64,000 nt of DNA from contig NC_081412.1 of the NCBI RefSeq assembly GCF_030272615.1, positions 475,857,657-475,921,656 of the forward strand. Direction: 5' to 3'. Origin of the DNA: Cryptomeria japonica. Lineage: Eukaryota > Streptophyta > Pinopsida > Cupressales > Cupressaceae. A model generated the notes under the pieces. The model had not been told where the DNA came from, did no database searches, and worked only from the letters and a program-made list of their open reading frames with translations. A program made the position numbers and the translations under genes. Below are positions 20,496-32,057 of this stretch, piece by piece; within the stretch, counting starts at the first letter, position 1; each line of letters starts with the position of its first letter.

Positions 20496-22629
20496 ATGGC
20501 CAAGAGCAAGAGCATATATGTCTGCCTGGTGTTGTTATTGTTGCTCACAGCGACGTTTGCTTCTGCTTCTGCTGCTGGTATTATACGTTTCTCTTCTTTT
20601 ATATCAATATTTTGTAGTTTTATAGATGGATTTTGTTTGTTGATACTTTTTCTCTCCCTGCTGCTGCTATTTTGTAGCTTTATAGATGGATTTTGTTTGT
20701 TTGTTTGTTGTGTCTTCCTTCTGATACGAGAATAAAACTCCTCCGCTTATAAGCAGGAATATAAATTTAGGTCAAAAATATTGTAACGTTTTTATCGTGA
20801 TTCAAGCAAATTTTAATATACATATATATTTGTTGTGCACAACATTTTAAAGCAATTTGCCGTTTCTATTAATAAATTTATTAACAATTATTTTTATATA
20901 AATAAATAAATTCAGGTATCATAATTGACATGGAACTATGAGAATTCACGACCAAATCGGCATCGGGTTTCCATTCATACGCTCTAAGAGTTTATTTTTG
21001 AGTGAGCAGTCATTTAGGGTATTTAAAGATTCCATCCTAACTGAATTATCACCATTTTACCCAATATAAAAATCCGTTCTTGGAATTTGAGCATTCATCT
21101 ATCTATCTGTAACTATCTGCTTGCTTGACAAAAGAGTTTCATTTATGTCCAGGTCGTTGATAGTTTCATTTATGTCATACTCATAAATGTGCAAGGCCGG
21201 AAGAGTCAAATCCACGTGAATCAACATCCCAAACAGGAATGTTTATAATCTGATTATGATGTGCTAAATTAATATGATTAACCTCAGGGTTTTGAAATCA
21301 TCAAGTAACGAGATTTTGAACTCATGACAAATTCTTATATATGAGTTCCAAAAGTTTATACTTGAATGTGATGCATCTATATATCAAGTGTTCATGTATG
21401 ATATATATATATATATAATAGAAGTTAATGAGATTATTTTGCAAAATTTGTTCCAATATCATTTGTGGAATCTCCTCTAATATATTAAATTCTCTATATT
21501 TTTAAAGTAGAAGATGTGCATAATAATCATTAGGTAGATCCACCTTATGCTAAAATCTCAAATGGATGAAGTGCTTGAAATGCATTCACATAGAAGAGGA
21601 TTGTTCAATTCAACATGTTGATGTGCATACATATATATTGCATAGTTAAAAATGAATGATGAGGATAGTAGTACTATTAGTTTGTAAAGCTTGAAAGTAA
21701 ACTACCCAAAAAAATATTTCAATGTTCATCATCATCTATGGTAGAAATGATTTTAATTTTGAATTCTTCAAATTATAAGAAGTATTTTGTGATTCATAGA
21801 TATCTTTTTAAACTATATTTTATGAGATGAAATTCAGACATATTTAGTTTTAGAATTAATATGAAAATATGTTGCCAAATGACTGACAGATCCACTATGT
21901 ATGTGAACCTTATGTGAACACCTTAGCAAGCAATTGATCGTCATGAGACAAACTGAGGCATAAAATTTAAATATTGTGTATATTTTCATGTATCCTGTGT
22001 AATGTTATATTGTTTAAAATAATATGAAATAAGTTTGTTTGTTGATGCATTAGAGATAATATCATGCACTAAAGGCTTTTGTAATTTTCTTAGAGGGTAT
22101 TTTATGTAAATGTTTGATTTCAATCATCCATGCATTTTATTGGAGGTATACGTTCAATTTACGTATAACTAATAGAACATGGGGCATAAGATAGACGTAG
22201 AAACCTTGTGTGAAGGTGAAGAAAATGAATCATGAGATAGATACATCATTACTGATAAAGAAACACCATCATCACAAACTTTTAATGACATTCATTTCCT
22301 AGAAATGATTTTAATGTTTGCATCTCTCTCCCATTTCTCAGAAAACAAACTTTTACTTTATTTGAAGTCATTTCTCTGCACTATTAAAGGAGATCAAAAT
22401 TGACATTCAGGGAAAGGTACATAGCCTTGACGTTTATCCTAAATAATAAGTGTGGTCTGAACAAATAAATAATCACTTCAATGCTTCCTTTCTATAATTT
22501 ACAGGTGAGTACGTGCTCAAAAGATCCATCGCAGCAAGTTACATAGAGCAATACGGAGCAAACAATGTCTGCCTTGGAAAGTCTATGTACTCTGATTTAA
22601 TTTTGAATATAAAAGACATTTATTCATGA
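20496..22629 (+). CDS. Small secreted peptide gene 1, two exons
   Basis: Exon 1 (20496-20577) starts at ATG and encodes a signal peptide: MAKSKSIYV, a Leu-rich core, then ATFASASAAG. The donor is G/GTATTA. Exon 2 (22505-22629) follows a good acceptor (TTTCTATAATTTACAG) in matching phase 1 and ends at TGA, giving 68 residues in all. The mature part contains GANNVCLGKSMYSD, which aligns with YNVCDYKTCRSDGDC of gene 2 next door: NVC, K and SD are kept, but the second Cys is Met and the later cysteines are absent. So it is either a diverged paralogue or a degenerating copy. The long intron (1.9 kb) is AT-rich. Function unknown; secretion is inferred from the signal peptide. Confidence 0.55.
20578..22504 (+). 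other. Intron of peptide gene 1
   Basis: AT-rich, no gene inside. It opens with a diverged 60-bp duplication (TTTTGTAG...TTTATAGATGGATTTTGTTTGT at about 20610 and 20670) and holds a short (TA)n run near 21402. Confidence 0.5.
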
Positions 22630-22845
22630 AAATCAACGTCCAGCCAACCGTTTTAAATTACTAATATCTCGACTAAGTCTCCAATGAAAGAAATAAATCT
22701 TTAGCACGGTTGGCGGGATCAATAATGCTATACAGAATGGTGTGGAAATTGAGCAATGCATATTGAGAATTCCAAACAGCCGGCATATATTCCACAATAA
22801 ATAATGAGCAATAATTAAAGTGGAATATTCCACTCTAATTTCACT
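22630..22845. other. Spacer between the two peptide genes
   Basis: About 220 bp between the stop of gene 1 and the TATA box of gene 2; no other signal seen. Confidence 0.5.
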
Positions 22846-22852
22846 TATAAAT
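22846..22852 (+). promoter_or_regulatory. TATA box of peptide gene 2
   Basis: TATAAAT, same heptamer as upstream of gene 1, 60-70 bp before the signal-peptide codons of gene 2. Confidence 0.45.
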
Positions 22853-22902
22853 TGGATGTCCTCTCCCTGCTTATCTACAAGGTTTTTCTTTGGAACATCT
22901 AA

Positions 22903-23244
22903 GAAAAGGCAAAGAAATTGCTTTGCGTAGTGTTAATAATTGCAATAGCATTGGCAGTGGGCATGTCAGGTGTAGTAGAAGCACATCCTCCTTATAATGT
23001 GTGCGATTATAAAACATGCAGAAGTGATGGTGATTGTTACTCAGGCTTTACTTGCTGCGAAATGGGAACATGTGGTGCTGGAATCGGTATCTGCTGTAAT
23101 TTCCGTTCCGTCAGAGACAATATTGTTTTTCTCTCATCTCTTTATATCATAATAATCCTACCAGGGGCCAAAATACTTCATCCTCCAGCGGACTTTTCAC
23201 AAATCAATAATTTATTAAACTTTATAGTTGTGGATGTTATGTGA
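22903..23244 (+). pseudogene. Cysteine-rich secreted peptide gene 2, start codon lost or in unseen exon
   Basis: The frame follows a TAA at 22900-22902 and reads EKAKKLLCVVLIIAIALAVG, a signal-peptide core, then VVEAHPPYNVCDY. There is no in-frame ATG before the hydrophobic core; the first is inside it. The mature part has the cysteine pattern C-x4-C-x5-C-x5-CC-x4-C-x6-CC within 33 residues (CRSDGDCYSGFTCCEMGTC in the middle). The C-x2-D-x-x-C...CC...C layout resembles whey-acidic-protein/knottin-like small disulfide folds, often protease inhibitors or antimicrobial peptides. That is a resemblance, not an assignment. After GICCNF the frame runs to a late stop at 23242-23244 and may be intronic (possible donor G/GTATCT at 23085). 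It is a tandem paralogue of gene 1. Confidence 0.5.
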
Positions 23245-24585
23245 CATGCTTGCTTGCTGATGAGAATTATATGGTGTATCCACTTCAAAATTAATTATAT
23301 ATAAACCAATGAATCTTGTAGGTAGAGTAAAATTAAATGAATATTAATCAATCAATGAATAAGGTAACATTTTCTCTCATAGCTTAATAAAGATGAGTTG
23401 GCTTTTCATTGTGCTTGGGAGTCTTTTAGCTTTAGCTTGTAGTTTATTTTTCTAAAAAGGTAATTCATTCAGTAAATATTTACATATATATAAGATTTAC
23501 AAATCTTATTTTATAGGGAACAACCTTCCTATTTAGTTGCGATTCTTACTTGCATAACAATACACAACTCAAACCATAGTATATATTTTCTTAATATAAC
23601 AATAATATTACTATTACTAACATTTATATGATAATAATTATTCACATAATTATTATTTACCCACATACATGGTGCACTAACTTAAATTTCCTAATATTCC
23701 CTCCCTTAGTGAAAATATGGTAGAATAACATTACACACTCTGCAGTATGCTCACCCCCATGACATGTCCATTCTCATGGCTCACAATCTTTATTCAAAAT
23801 GAAAGGCACCTCCCGCCAACCATTCATGGTTTTCACATAGGCTTACCACAAACCTAGACATGAATAGAAATCCACTCATTTGTTTACCTCATGTAGTTTT
23901 CTGGATCCTCCCACAAACCCTTTCAAGATCCATGAACTGACTTGCTTTGGTTCTTTTGTTCACCACTATGCTTGCACATCAAGGAAGTTACACATCACAA
24001 ATTTGAAAAAATGATACTGGAAGATCCATGTGTAGATAATTAATAGCTCATGAACCCGTTAAATTACATCTCTAATTTCTTTCTAGGGATAAACTTGGGG
24101 TTTTCACTTTTATTGAAAGAATTCATTCAATTTGGAACCTCTACAAAAATAAATATTTTATTAATCTATTTACCACTATTCATTCAAACAAAGTATGCTA
24201 TGCTTAGGAATACTCACTAGATCTGGAAGTTAGAGACACAATGAAGGATGCTAGACTAATATTAAAAGTAGATCTATAAGTTGTTATTTATCTTGATAAG
24301 GTGATTTGTGATCCTAAGATAATGATCCACGCGTCTTTCTAAAGAAGCATTTTTTATCACATGGATTGTTTAAGCTTGATGACATTAAGGAATACCTAAT
24401 TCCTTGAAACCTTTAAGAAACAACCATGTAGAAAACTTATTAAACTGGTTTATATGAAAACATTTTTATATATTTAACAAAACTAATATCTAGTAAAAGA
24501 AACATTGATAGTATTCTCAATTTACAATGTGGCTCATTTAAGGCTGTGCGTGTCTTTGTGGGCAATAAACTATTGAATTTTTTAA
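23245..24585. other. Intergenic, nothing recognised
   Basis: AT-rich, no coding frame of note, no clear repeat. Confidence 0.4.
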
Positions 24586-25814
24586 TGCACAAGACAACTG
24601 GAGGGGGGTGAATCATTTTTATAAATAAATCTTAAATCTATTCCGATAAATTAAATCTACAATAATTTAACTTTAACACTTATTCCACATAAAGAAAATG
24701 AGCTTAAAAATAGAGCACACCATACACAATGAAACACTAGATTTTACATGGAAAACTCTGTTAGGGGAAAAACCATGAAGAATATTATTCTCCATATATG
24801 AACATGTGTTAGGGTGAAATTGGTTAAGGTGATTTCGACAATGAAAGGCTCACTACCAGAGTCTCACTACCAAAGGGCTTACTCCTTGAAAGAAAGAGAT
24901 GCTCACTGCTAGAATGAAGAATAATATTTAAGTGAAAGAATCTACCACTAATGTACTTCTAAAACCTTAAGATCTGTAGATACCTTCAACTTACTACTTC
25001 CAATATCTAACACATGAAAGTTCACTTTTCTTAACACTTTTCACCAACTCACACAACACTCATCAAACAATCAAGAAGATAGATCATCTTTCGTACACCT
25101 TCATCGTATTTCAATTTCTTTCACAACACCCATCTACATATACACCTCTATATATATCATCCTCACATATGCTAAATATCCCAAGGTTAGCTAAGCATCT
25201 TAACCAAACACAATTCAAATTAGGTTGGCACTAAATATTCTTGTGATGGAAAATAATGTAAAGTGGACCACACCATATCTTAACTAAGACCAAAATAAGC
25301 ATCAAACACATTATACAATGATCCATAAACATCAAAGAAATAATATGAAGTGTAAACACATAAGGTCAACCAAACCTAAAGTAAACACCATCAAAATTTG
25401 AAACCATGCTTCTAAAACCCAAGAAAACATGCCAACTAAATAGAATGAAGCTAAGGAAATTATCAACTTAACTCCAAAACCGCAACACCAGAAACCATAA
25501 TGCAGAGAAATGTGAAGAATGCATTTAATATGGAAACACTATCAAACATTGTCATGAATACAGGTAAACACAACTTCCTTAGCATAATAATCTAGAGCAC
25601 CAAATCTAGAACATAACATCTCTAAACATTGGTAAACAACATATCCAAATTGTATGAGTGGATGTACAATATAGAAGATATACAGAGAAAATCTCTTAGC
25701 ACAACTGCATAGAGAACTCAACATCAATTATAACAACCAGTCACTAATGGAAACCAAAGTATGTTGACATCAGTGACAACACATTAATAGCTCATTCTAG
25801 TCAACTTTTCAACA
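24586..25814 (-). repeat. C4 3' LTR (putative)
   Basis: It starts in plus orientation TGCACAAGACAACTGGAGGGGGGTGAATCA and carries the copia LTR signature CATGGAAAACTCTG...GGGAAAAACCATG at 24745-24775. It ends TTTTCAACA directly before a polypurine tract. About 1.23 kb. The left end is approximate. Confidence 0.5.
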
Positions 25815-25827
25815 ATCTCCCCCTTTG
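25815..25827 (-). other. C4 polypurine tract
   Basis: On the minus strand CAAAGGGGGAGAT immediately before the LTR start TGTTG, the standard copia plus-strand primer position. Confidence 0.7.
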
Positions 25828-25914
25828 TCATTTGTGGCAACAAATCAACGACAACAATAACAACTCTCATACCAAAAAATTCAAAAGCCAAATACCGATC
25901 CACTACAAATTCTC

Positions 25915-27183
25915 TGTTAGGATAACCAATGAACAACTGAGAGGTGGAGGGTGAATCAGTTGTTAATAGATTATGTCAATAAAACTACTTAATAACCCTT
26001 AACCAAATCACATAAACAATGAATATCAGAATAGCAAAAACAAACACTAGTAAGCAATAAAACTTAAGAATAAAACAAAGAAATAACACAATGCAACCAT
26101 ACCACATAACACCATTAGTTGTATGTGGAAAACCTAGAATGGAAAAACCACTATGGGAAGCCAACCCACAGTCAGATGATACTTCTGTAGAAAGTATGTG
26201 ATACAATAGGGGGCCTGCACATGCATGAAGGTACATTGCCTAGAGTGTACTGCTCATTACAAAAGAGTCTTACTAAATACAAAGAGGTTATAACCACCTC
26301 AAGATAAATGGACAACAATCTAGAATAATGAACTGCCAGAGATAGCATCTACCATGCCTGATTATAGTCCCAGTTAAGCTCAATACCGAAGGCCTTTGAC
26401 CTCTTCCTTAAACCCAATTCGATCCCCTATGATCGACCAAATCTCCTTCACATATGATATTTCATTTCATGACCATGACACACTTATTTCATTCCCATAC
26501 CATACCCTTTAATGATCTACAATGAGAGCTTACATCAATTTATACAAGCCCTAAGACCTAAACCAATTAGGTTGGCCACCTAAAAGATATTACAATAAGA
26601 TCATTACATACATCCATATTACAATGATATTCCATGTTGGCTTTAGACGAAAAAAACAATAACCAATCCATAAATCATCCCGGTAATGTGTAGAAAACAC
26701 ATTAACATGATACCAGTCCATAACCTAGATAGGCAGCAGACCTAATCTGGGTCCACCATGCCAAAGCAATGTCTTCAAACAGTTAGGCACGATCAAAGAT
26801 CACCTTCTGCATCTTGAATTCTGTCTAGAAGCCACACCAACACCACTTAGCATTCTGTCAATGTTTCTTAGTGAAATCTCTGTCGGTTAAACCTTAAACC
26901 CATGTCAGTAAGGGTTTACAAGAGTGTATGATAACATCTGATTACCAAGTCAATACCAACTGACCAAAACATGCTCTAGAAGCATGTAACACATAAAACC
27001 AAAAATACTCCATTGATCCAAACATGTCGGAACTATCCAACAAATAGTCCCTTATGTCGGCAACACTAGATCTTCTACTGGTAACCAAAACTTGTTTGTC
27101 GCTAACCAACCATAACAGATAGTGTTGACATCAATGACAAAACATCAATGCAAGACATAATCAATTCATCCATATTGCCAACA
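25915..27183 (-). repeat. C3 3' LTR
   Basis: 1,269 bp, nearly identical in layout to 30208-31443; it has TGTTAG at the left edge (plus orientation) and GCCAACA at the right. The two copies differ by scattered substitutions and a few short insertions (for example extra sequence near 26220-26250), so the insertion is not recent. Confidence 0.92.
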
Positions 27184-27197
27184 ATCTCCCCCTTTGG
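27184..27197 (-). other. C3 polypurine tract
   Basis: Minus strand CCAAAGGGGGAGAT directly before the LTR start TGTTGG. Two more similar purine tracts lie upstream (AGGGGGAGA near 27257 and 27302), as in C5. Confidence 0.8.
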
Positions 27198-27582
27198 TAT
27201 TGATGGCAACACTAGATGTGAAAAACATCTAAGTAACAAGAAATGTCAAACAAGTCTCCCCCTATGGAAGACAACCAACAATCTCCTGAATATCAATAAC
27301 TCTCCCCCTAAGAATAATATCTCTGTAAAGTTTTGAATTTATTTTTTACATCATTATCTCTCCCCCTTTGACATCAATACCATAAATCTAACAAAATTAT
27401 CAAAGCAATAATATAAGCCTCTGTATCTCAAAGATGACTACTCTCCCTGAGTAGTATCACCACACATGAGTGTCAGAATGAATAATATCTCTGATAATGC
27501 ATGTAGAACTGATGCCAAACCACATCAATCAAGTCTCTACCAGAGGGGCAAAAACCCCTAACCTATCTCTCAAATACTCAAA

Positions 27583-27828
27583 TTATTCTTTAGACAATGG
27601 TTTAGTGAATATATCTGCAATCTGATCTTTATTGTTCACATAAACCAATTTGACTTCTTTTTCTTCTACCTTGTCCTTCAAAAAGTTATATTTTATTGAT
27701 ATGTGCTTAGTGTTAGAGTGAAATACCAGATTCTTAGACATGTCAATAGCTAAAGAGTTATCACAATAGATAACTACCAGTTCACTATAATTTACCTTGA
27801 TATCCTTCAACATTTGTTTCATCCACAA
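27583..27828 (-). pseudogene. C3 RNase H C-terminal part
   Basis: Frame WMKQMLKDIKVNYSELV, YCDNSLAIDMSKN, HSNTKHISIKYNFLKDK, KLVYVNNKDQIADIFTKPLS: the end of copia RNase H, open across its length and stopping just after LSKE. This domain would degrade the RNA strand during reverse transcription. Confidence 0.85.
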
Positions 27829-27840
27829 GACTTGAGTGCA

Positions 27841-28170
27841 ATTAGTTTTTGCTACAATATATTCAGCTTCTGTAGTAGATAAAGAAATGTATAACTATTT
27901 TTTGCTGATTCATGAAACCAATTTCTTTCCAAGAAAGAAAGCTCCATCAAAATTGTTCTTCCTGTCATCAATATCACCTTCCCAATCTGAATTTGTATAT
28001 GCACGTAAAGTGAAGTCATCATCTCTAGAATACCATAAGCCACATTTTGTTGTTTCTTGCAAATACAAAAATATCCTCTTTATAGCATATTTAACATCCA
28101 TTTGATAGACCTTATAGTTCTTATAAGTTGCATCCAAAATGGTTATGTTCTTTCTTTCCACTACTCCATT
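27841..28170 (-). pseudogene. C3 integrase-RT-RNase H deletion fusion
   Basis: One frame joins three distant parts of the polyprotein: integrase VERKNITILDA, RT YKNYKVYQMDVK, and RNase H YAIKRIFLYLQ...GLWYSRDD, then AYTNSDWEGDIDDRK. In C5 these lie about 0.9 kb and 0.65 kb apart. Two internal deletions therefore left an in-frame chimera lacking the RT catalytic region. This could be one complex event or two steps. Confidence 0.85.
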
Positions 28171-28530
28171 CTACTGAGCATTCCTAGGTGCAAATAATTG
28201 TCTCCTAATTCCTTTTGTCTCACAATAACTGTTAAATTCATGAGAAGTGAACTCACTACCTTGATCTGATCTCAGACATTTAATTTTTAATCCAATTTTT
28301 GTTTCTACCTTTTCTTTAAAGATCTTGAATTTCTCAAAGGCTTCAAACTTCTCCCTAAGAAAAGTAACCCACATCATCCTAGAATAGTCATCAATTATCA
28401 GCATGAAATACCTATCACCTTGAAAGCTTCTATTCCTTGTTGGACCACATAGGTCAGTATGAATCAAATCAATCACATCATTAGATTTATCATGTATGCT
28501 CTTAAAAGAAGTTCTAACTTGCTTTCCCAA
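28171..28530 (-). pseudogene. C3 integrase core
   Basis: The frame MGKQVRTSFKSIHDKSNDV, DLIHTDLCGPTR, YFMLIIDDYSRMMWVTFLRE, LKIKCLRSDQGSEFTSHEF is the copia integrase core, with the expected first Asp (HTDLCGP) and second Asp (LRSDQGSEF). It ends at a stop just before NGVVERKN, where the first deletion begins. Confidence 0.88.
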
Positions 28531-29115
28531 TTAACATTCCTTACATATTGGATTATGAGGCTTCATAATCTTAGGTATATCTCTAATTGCCTTAGTTGAA
28601 CTGATCTTAACAATACAATCAAAATTAACATGACACAACCTCTTATGCCATAACCAACTCTCATCAATATGAGCAATCAAGCATGTCTTATTACCAGTAT
28701 TGAGGTGAAATATATTACCTCTAGTCTGAGTACCAGTTGCAATCTCCAAACTAGTTTTGTTAATGATTTTACATTTTCTATTTTTAAACTGAAGTTGGAA
28801 ACCCTTTCCACCAATTGACCAACACATAAAAGATTATGCTTTAAACCTTCTACATAATAGACATTATCAGTATTATGCTTGTCATCTAGAGAAATAATAC
28901 CTCTACCTTTGATCATACATGCTTTGTCATCTCCAAATCTGACTTGACCACCATTGTATTCTTGCAGGGACAATTTTTTTTTTATCTCTAGTCATATGAT
29001 GTGAGCATCCACTATCAATCACCAATTCATCCTTGTCCTCAACTTTTGCTGCCATGGCCTTTTCTTCATTCATGATAGCCGGTTCCGGTTCATCTTCCTT
29101 TAAATCATAGAACAC
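28531..29115 (-). pseudogene. C3 protease and integrase zinc domain
   Basis: Overlapping frames hold VIDSGCSHHMTRDKKK (protease with catalytic DSG), SLDDKHNTDNVYYVEGLKHN, and the integrase zinc-binding stretch DESWLWHKRLCHVNFD...NPICKEC. Frameshifts lie around 28970 and 28800. Same order as C5. Confidence 0.82.
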
Positions 29116-30193
29116 CCATTCCTTTCCATTGTCAGATCCACTAGCAGAGTCTGCTATCAGTTAATCCTCAGAGTCATCACTTACTCCTTCCTCATCCACT
29201 ATGTAGCATTGTTTACTTTTCTTGAATCTATATCTGTTCCAATTAGGCTTAAATGATTTCTTAACTCTCTCTTCAAATCTTGCATTCCTTTCAGGATATA
29301 TAGATGCAAAATGACCAATCTTATTACATGCAAAACATTTAAAAGGTTTTTTTCTTCATACTTACTTCCTGTTGGTCCTTTAGGTACTCTTCTAGAAAAT
29401 AGCGCTTAAAGTTGTTCGAATTCTACATCCTCTTTCCTCATATCTTCCAATTATTTTGCATATAAGGCTTTCCAATCACTTTTTCCAGTAGATGATGATG
29501 CATGAAAAGAAGGTTCAGACTTTGTAGCTCCAGAAGGTCCAAATTCCTCAAGCTCAAAAGAAGGTAATTTCCCAATCAGAATGTCTATGTTAACTAAAGT
29601 GTTTGTCATTGTTCTTAGCTCATTAATTGCAGTTGCCTTCATCTTGTAAGCCGATGGAAGGGCTCTCAAGACTTTGGAAACTATTTCATCTAAACTCAGA
29701 GATCCTCCACAACATTGAATTCCCATAACAATCTCATTTACTCTTTGCATAAATACATCAATTCTTTCATTATCTTCCATCTTCAAGTTTTCATAGCTTA
29801 CCCGATAACCATCAAGTTTAGCAATTTTGATAGTAGGATCACCTTCATTCAAAGTTTGCAATTTATCCCACATAACCTTTTCCGATGATTTATCAGTCAA
29901 TCCCATGATTTGTTGATCAGTAAGTGCACACAAGAGGGCTTCTCTAGTTGTGCAATCATTTTAAATATTATTTTCCAAGCTTGCAGGAGCATGATTGCCA
30001 GATGTCGGATCATAAGGTGTATATCCTTTCTCAGTGATCTCCCAAATATCCTTGCCAAGACATCTAAGATGAGTCTCCATTCAAATTTTCCATATCCCAT
30101 AATTTGTTCCATCAAGCTTAGGGATTTCTCTTCTGAAAATAGTTGCCATATGATCTACCTCAAGTGGTTAAGCTTCTGCAAAAGAGGACAAAA
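29116..30193 (-). pseudogene. C3 gag
   Basis: The best frame, 29451-29933, reads MCALTDQQIMGLTDKSSEKV, TLNEGDPTIKIAKLDGY, CCGGSLSLDEIVSKVLRALP and FELEEFGPSGATKSEP, the Gag core. Upstream, in other frames, the METHLRCLGKDIWEIT block can be read. Downstream a zinc-knuckle region is frameshifted (near 29345). It corresponds to 37914-38990 of C5. Confidence 0.85.
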
Positions 30194-30205
30194 TCTCAGA
30201 TACCA
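30194..30205 (-). other. C3 primer-binding site
   Basis: Minus strand TGGTATCTGAGA, two bases after the LTR end; close to the C5 site TGGTATCAGAGC. Confidence 0.8.
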
Positions 30206-30207
30206 AT

Positions 30208-31443
30208 TGTTAGGATAACCGGTGAACAACTGAGAGGGGGAGGTGGGGTGAATCAATTGTTAAAAAATTATGTCAATCAAACCACTTAATAACCTTTAAC
30301 CAGATCACATAAACATTGAATACCAGAATGGCAGAAATAGATACTGGTAAGCAATAAAACTTAAGAATAAAATAGAGAATTAACACAATGCAACCATACC
30401 ACATAACACCATGATTTGTACGTGGAAAACCCAGAAGGGAAAAACCACGGCGGGAATCCTACCCATAGTCAGATAATACTTACGCAAAAAGTATGTGATA
30501 CAATAGGGGCCTGCTCATTACAAAAGAGTCTCACTGACTACAGAGAGGTTATAACCACCTCAAGATAAATGGACAACAATCCAGAATAATGAACTGTCAA
30601 CGATAGCATCTACCATGCCTGATTACAGTCCCAGTTAAGCTCAATACCGGAGGCCTTTCACCTCTTCTTTAAGCCCAATTCGATCACCTATGATCAACCA
30701 AATATCCTTCGCATATAATATTGCATTTCTCGACCACAACATGCTTATTTCATTCCCATACCATACCCTTTCATGATCTACAATGAGATCTTACATCAAT
30801 TTATACAATCCCTAAGACCTAAACCAATTAGGTCGGCCACATAAAAGATATTACAATAAGATCATTACATACATCCATATTACAATTATATGCCATGTCG
30901 GCGTTAGACCAAAACAACAATAACCAATCCATAAACCATCCCGGTAACGTGTAGAGATCACGTTAACATGATACCGGTCCATAACCTAGATAGGAAGTAG
31001 ACCTAATCTAGGTCCACCATGCCAAAGCAATGTCTTCAAACAATTGAGGCACGATCAAAGATCACCTTCTGCATCTTGAATCTTGTCTAGAAGCTGCACC
31101 AACACCACTTAGCATTCTGTCAATGTTTCTCAGTGAAATCTCTACTGGTTAAACCTTAAACCCATGTCTGTAAGGGTTTACAAGTGTATGATAGCATCCG
31201 ATTACTAAGTCAATACCAACTGACCAAAACATGCTCCAAAAGCATGTAACACATAAAACCAGACATACTCCATTGATCCAAACATGCTGAAAGTGTCCAA
31301 CAGATAGTCCCTTCTGTTGGTAACACTAGTTCTTCTACTGGTAACCAAAACCTGTCTGCCGCTAACCAACCATAACAGATAGTGTTGACATCAATGACAA
31401 AACATAAATGAAACATATAATCAATTCATCCATATTGCCAACA
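30208..31443 (-). repeat. C3 5' LTR
   Basis: 1,236 bp, paired with 25915-27183. It has the family words ACGTGGAAAACCC and GGGAAAAACCAC (plus orientation) near 30420-30450 and ends GCCAACA at 31443. Confidence 0.92.
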
Positions 31444-31446
31444 TTC

Positions 31447-31530
31447 TCTCCCCCTTTTCCAGACATCTCATCTTCTTATTTTCTCCCCCTTTGCCAAACA
31501 TCTCATCTTCTCATTTTCTCCCCCTTTCCC
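31447..31530 (-). repeat. 35-bp tandem repeat of polypurine-tract units
   Basis: The word TCTCCCCCTTT recurs at 31447, 31482 and 31517, exactly 35 bp apart, with near-identical spacer CATCTCATCTTCT(T/C)ATTT. On the minus strand each unit contains AAAGGGGGAGA, the copia polypurine-tract sequence. It lies in the 3' untranslated region of C4. Confidence 0.85.
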
Positions 31531-31689
31531 ATCAATGATAAAGGCTTAGATACATAAGTTGTTAGCTAATTATGTTCAACTTCTCAAAAAATTATAGCTG
31601 CATTTAGCTCCCCATAAGAGGTATGCCCAAATCATTAGTCCAAAATAGAAATATTCATGAAGTTCACTAGACTAATGCAGCTTTATATG

Positions 31690-31880
31690 CATTTATTTCA
31701 GGAAAGGAGGGGAAATAACTCCCAATTTCTCTTGAAGATATTCAAAAGTATCTTTAGAAAGCTCTTTAGTATAGATGTGAGCACTCTATTCCTTTGTAGA
31801 CACATAATCAAGCTTCACTTCATTCTCCAAAAAATTCTCCCTCAATAAGTAATATCGAAGTGAAATGTGTTTTGTTCTTT
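31690..31880 (-). pseudogene. C4 RNase H C-terminal end
   Basis: The minus strand, in one frame with small breaks, reads EVKLDYVSTKE, then AHIYTK, LSKDTFEYLQEKLGVIS. This is the usual copia Pol ending (KLxYVSTKxQxADIFTKxLxxDxFxxLRxxLG). It is followed on its downstream side by the purine-tract repeats and, beyond C3, the LTR. The junction at about 31880 is abrupt. Confidence 0.6.
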
Positions 31881-32057
31881 GTTGTCCTCGATTTCAGTGC
31901 ATCTAAAATCATGAGGCAACCCTATGAAACTGATCCATTTTTTACCTCACGTCCTCTGAGAAAGGTTGATTGACATTGTCAGTTAGCCTCTTTTTACTTT
32001 TCATCATTTGTTTTTATCATTTTTAAGTTATTTAGATTTTGCAGTTTTTCCTGCACG
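31881..32057. other. Non-coding spacer
   Basis: No feature seen between the C4 junction and the palindrome array. Confidence 0.4.

Larger units (their letters stand above)
25915..31443 (-). mobile_element. Copia element C3, TSD TTCTC, internally deleted
   Basis: Complete at both ends: LTRs at 30208-31443 (5') and 25915-27183 (3'), with a perfect 5-bp target duplication TTCTC at 25910-25914 and 31444-31448. It lies in the 3' end of C4. The internal region is only 3.0 kb against about 4.6 kb in C5, because two deletions removed most of RT and part of integrase. Same family as C2 and C5 by LTR ends, primer site and Gag-Pol sequence. Confidence 0.92.
24586..31880 (-). mobile_element. Copia element C4 remnant, split by C3
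   Basis: Minus strand. It keeps only its 3' part: an LTR-like segment (24586-25814), the polypurine tract (25815-25827), and, beyond the inserted C3 element, purine-tract repeats (31447-31530) and the end of RNase H (about 31690-31880). Removing C3 with one TTCTC copy makes the piece continuous. The upstream part of the element is lost at about 31880. Confidence 0.55.
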
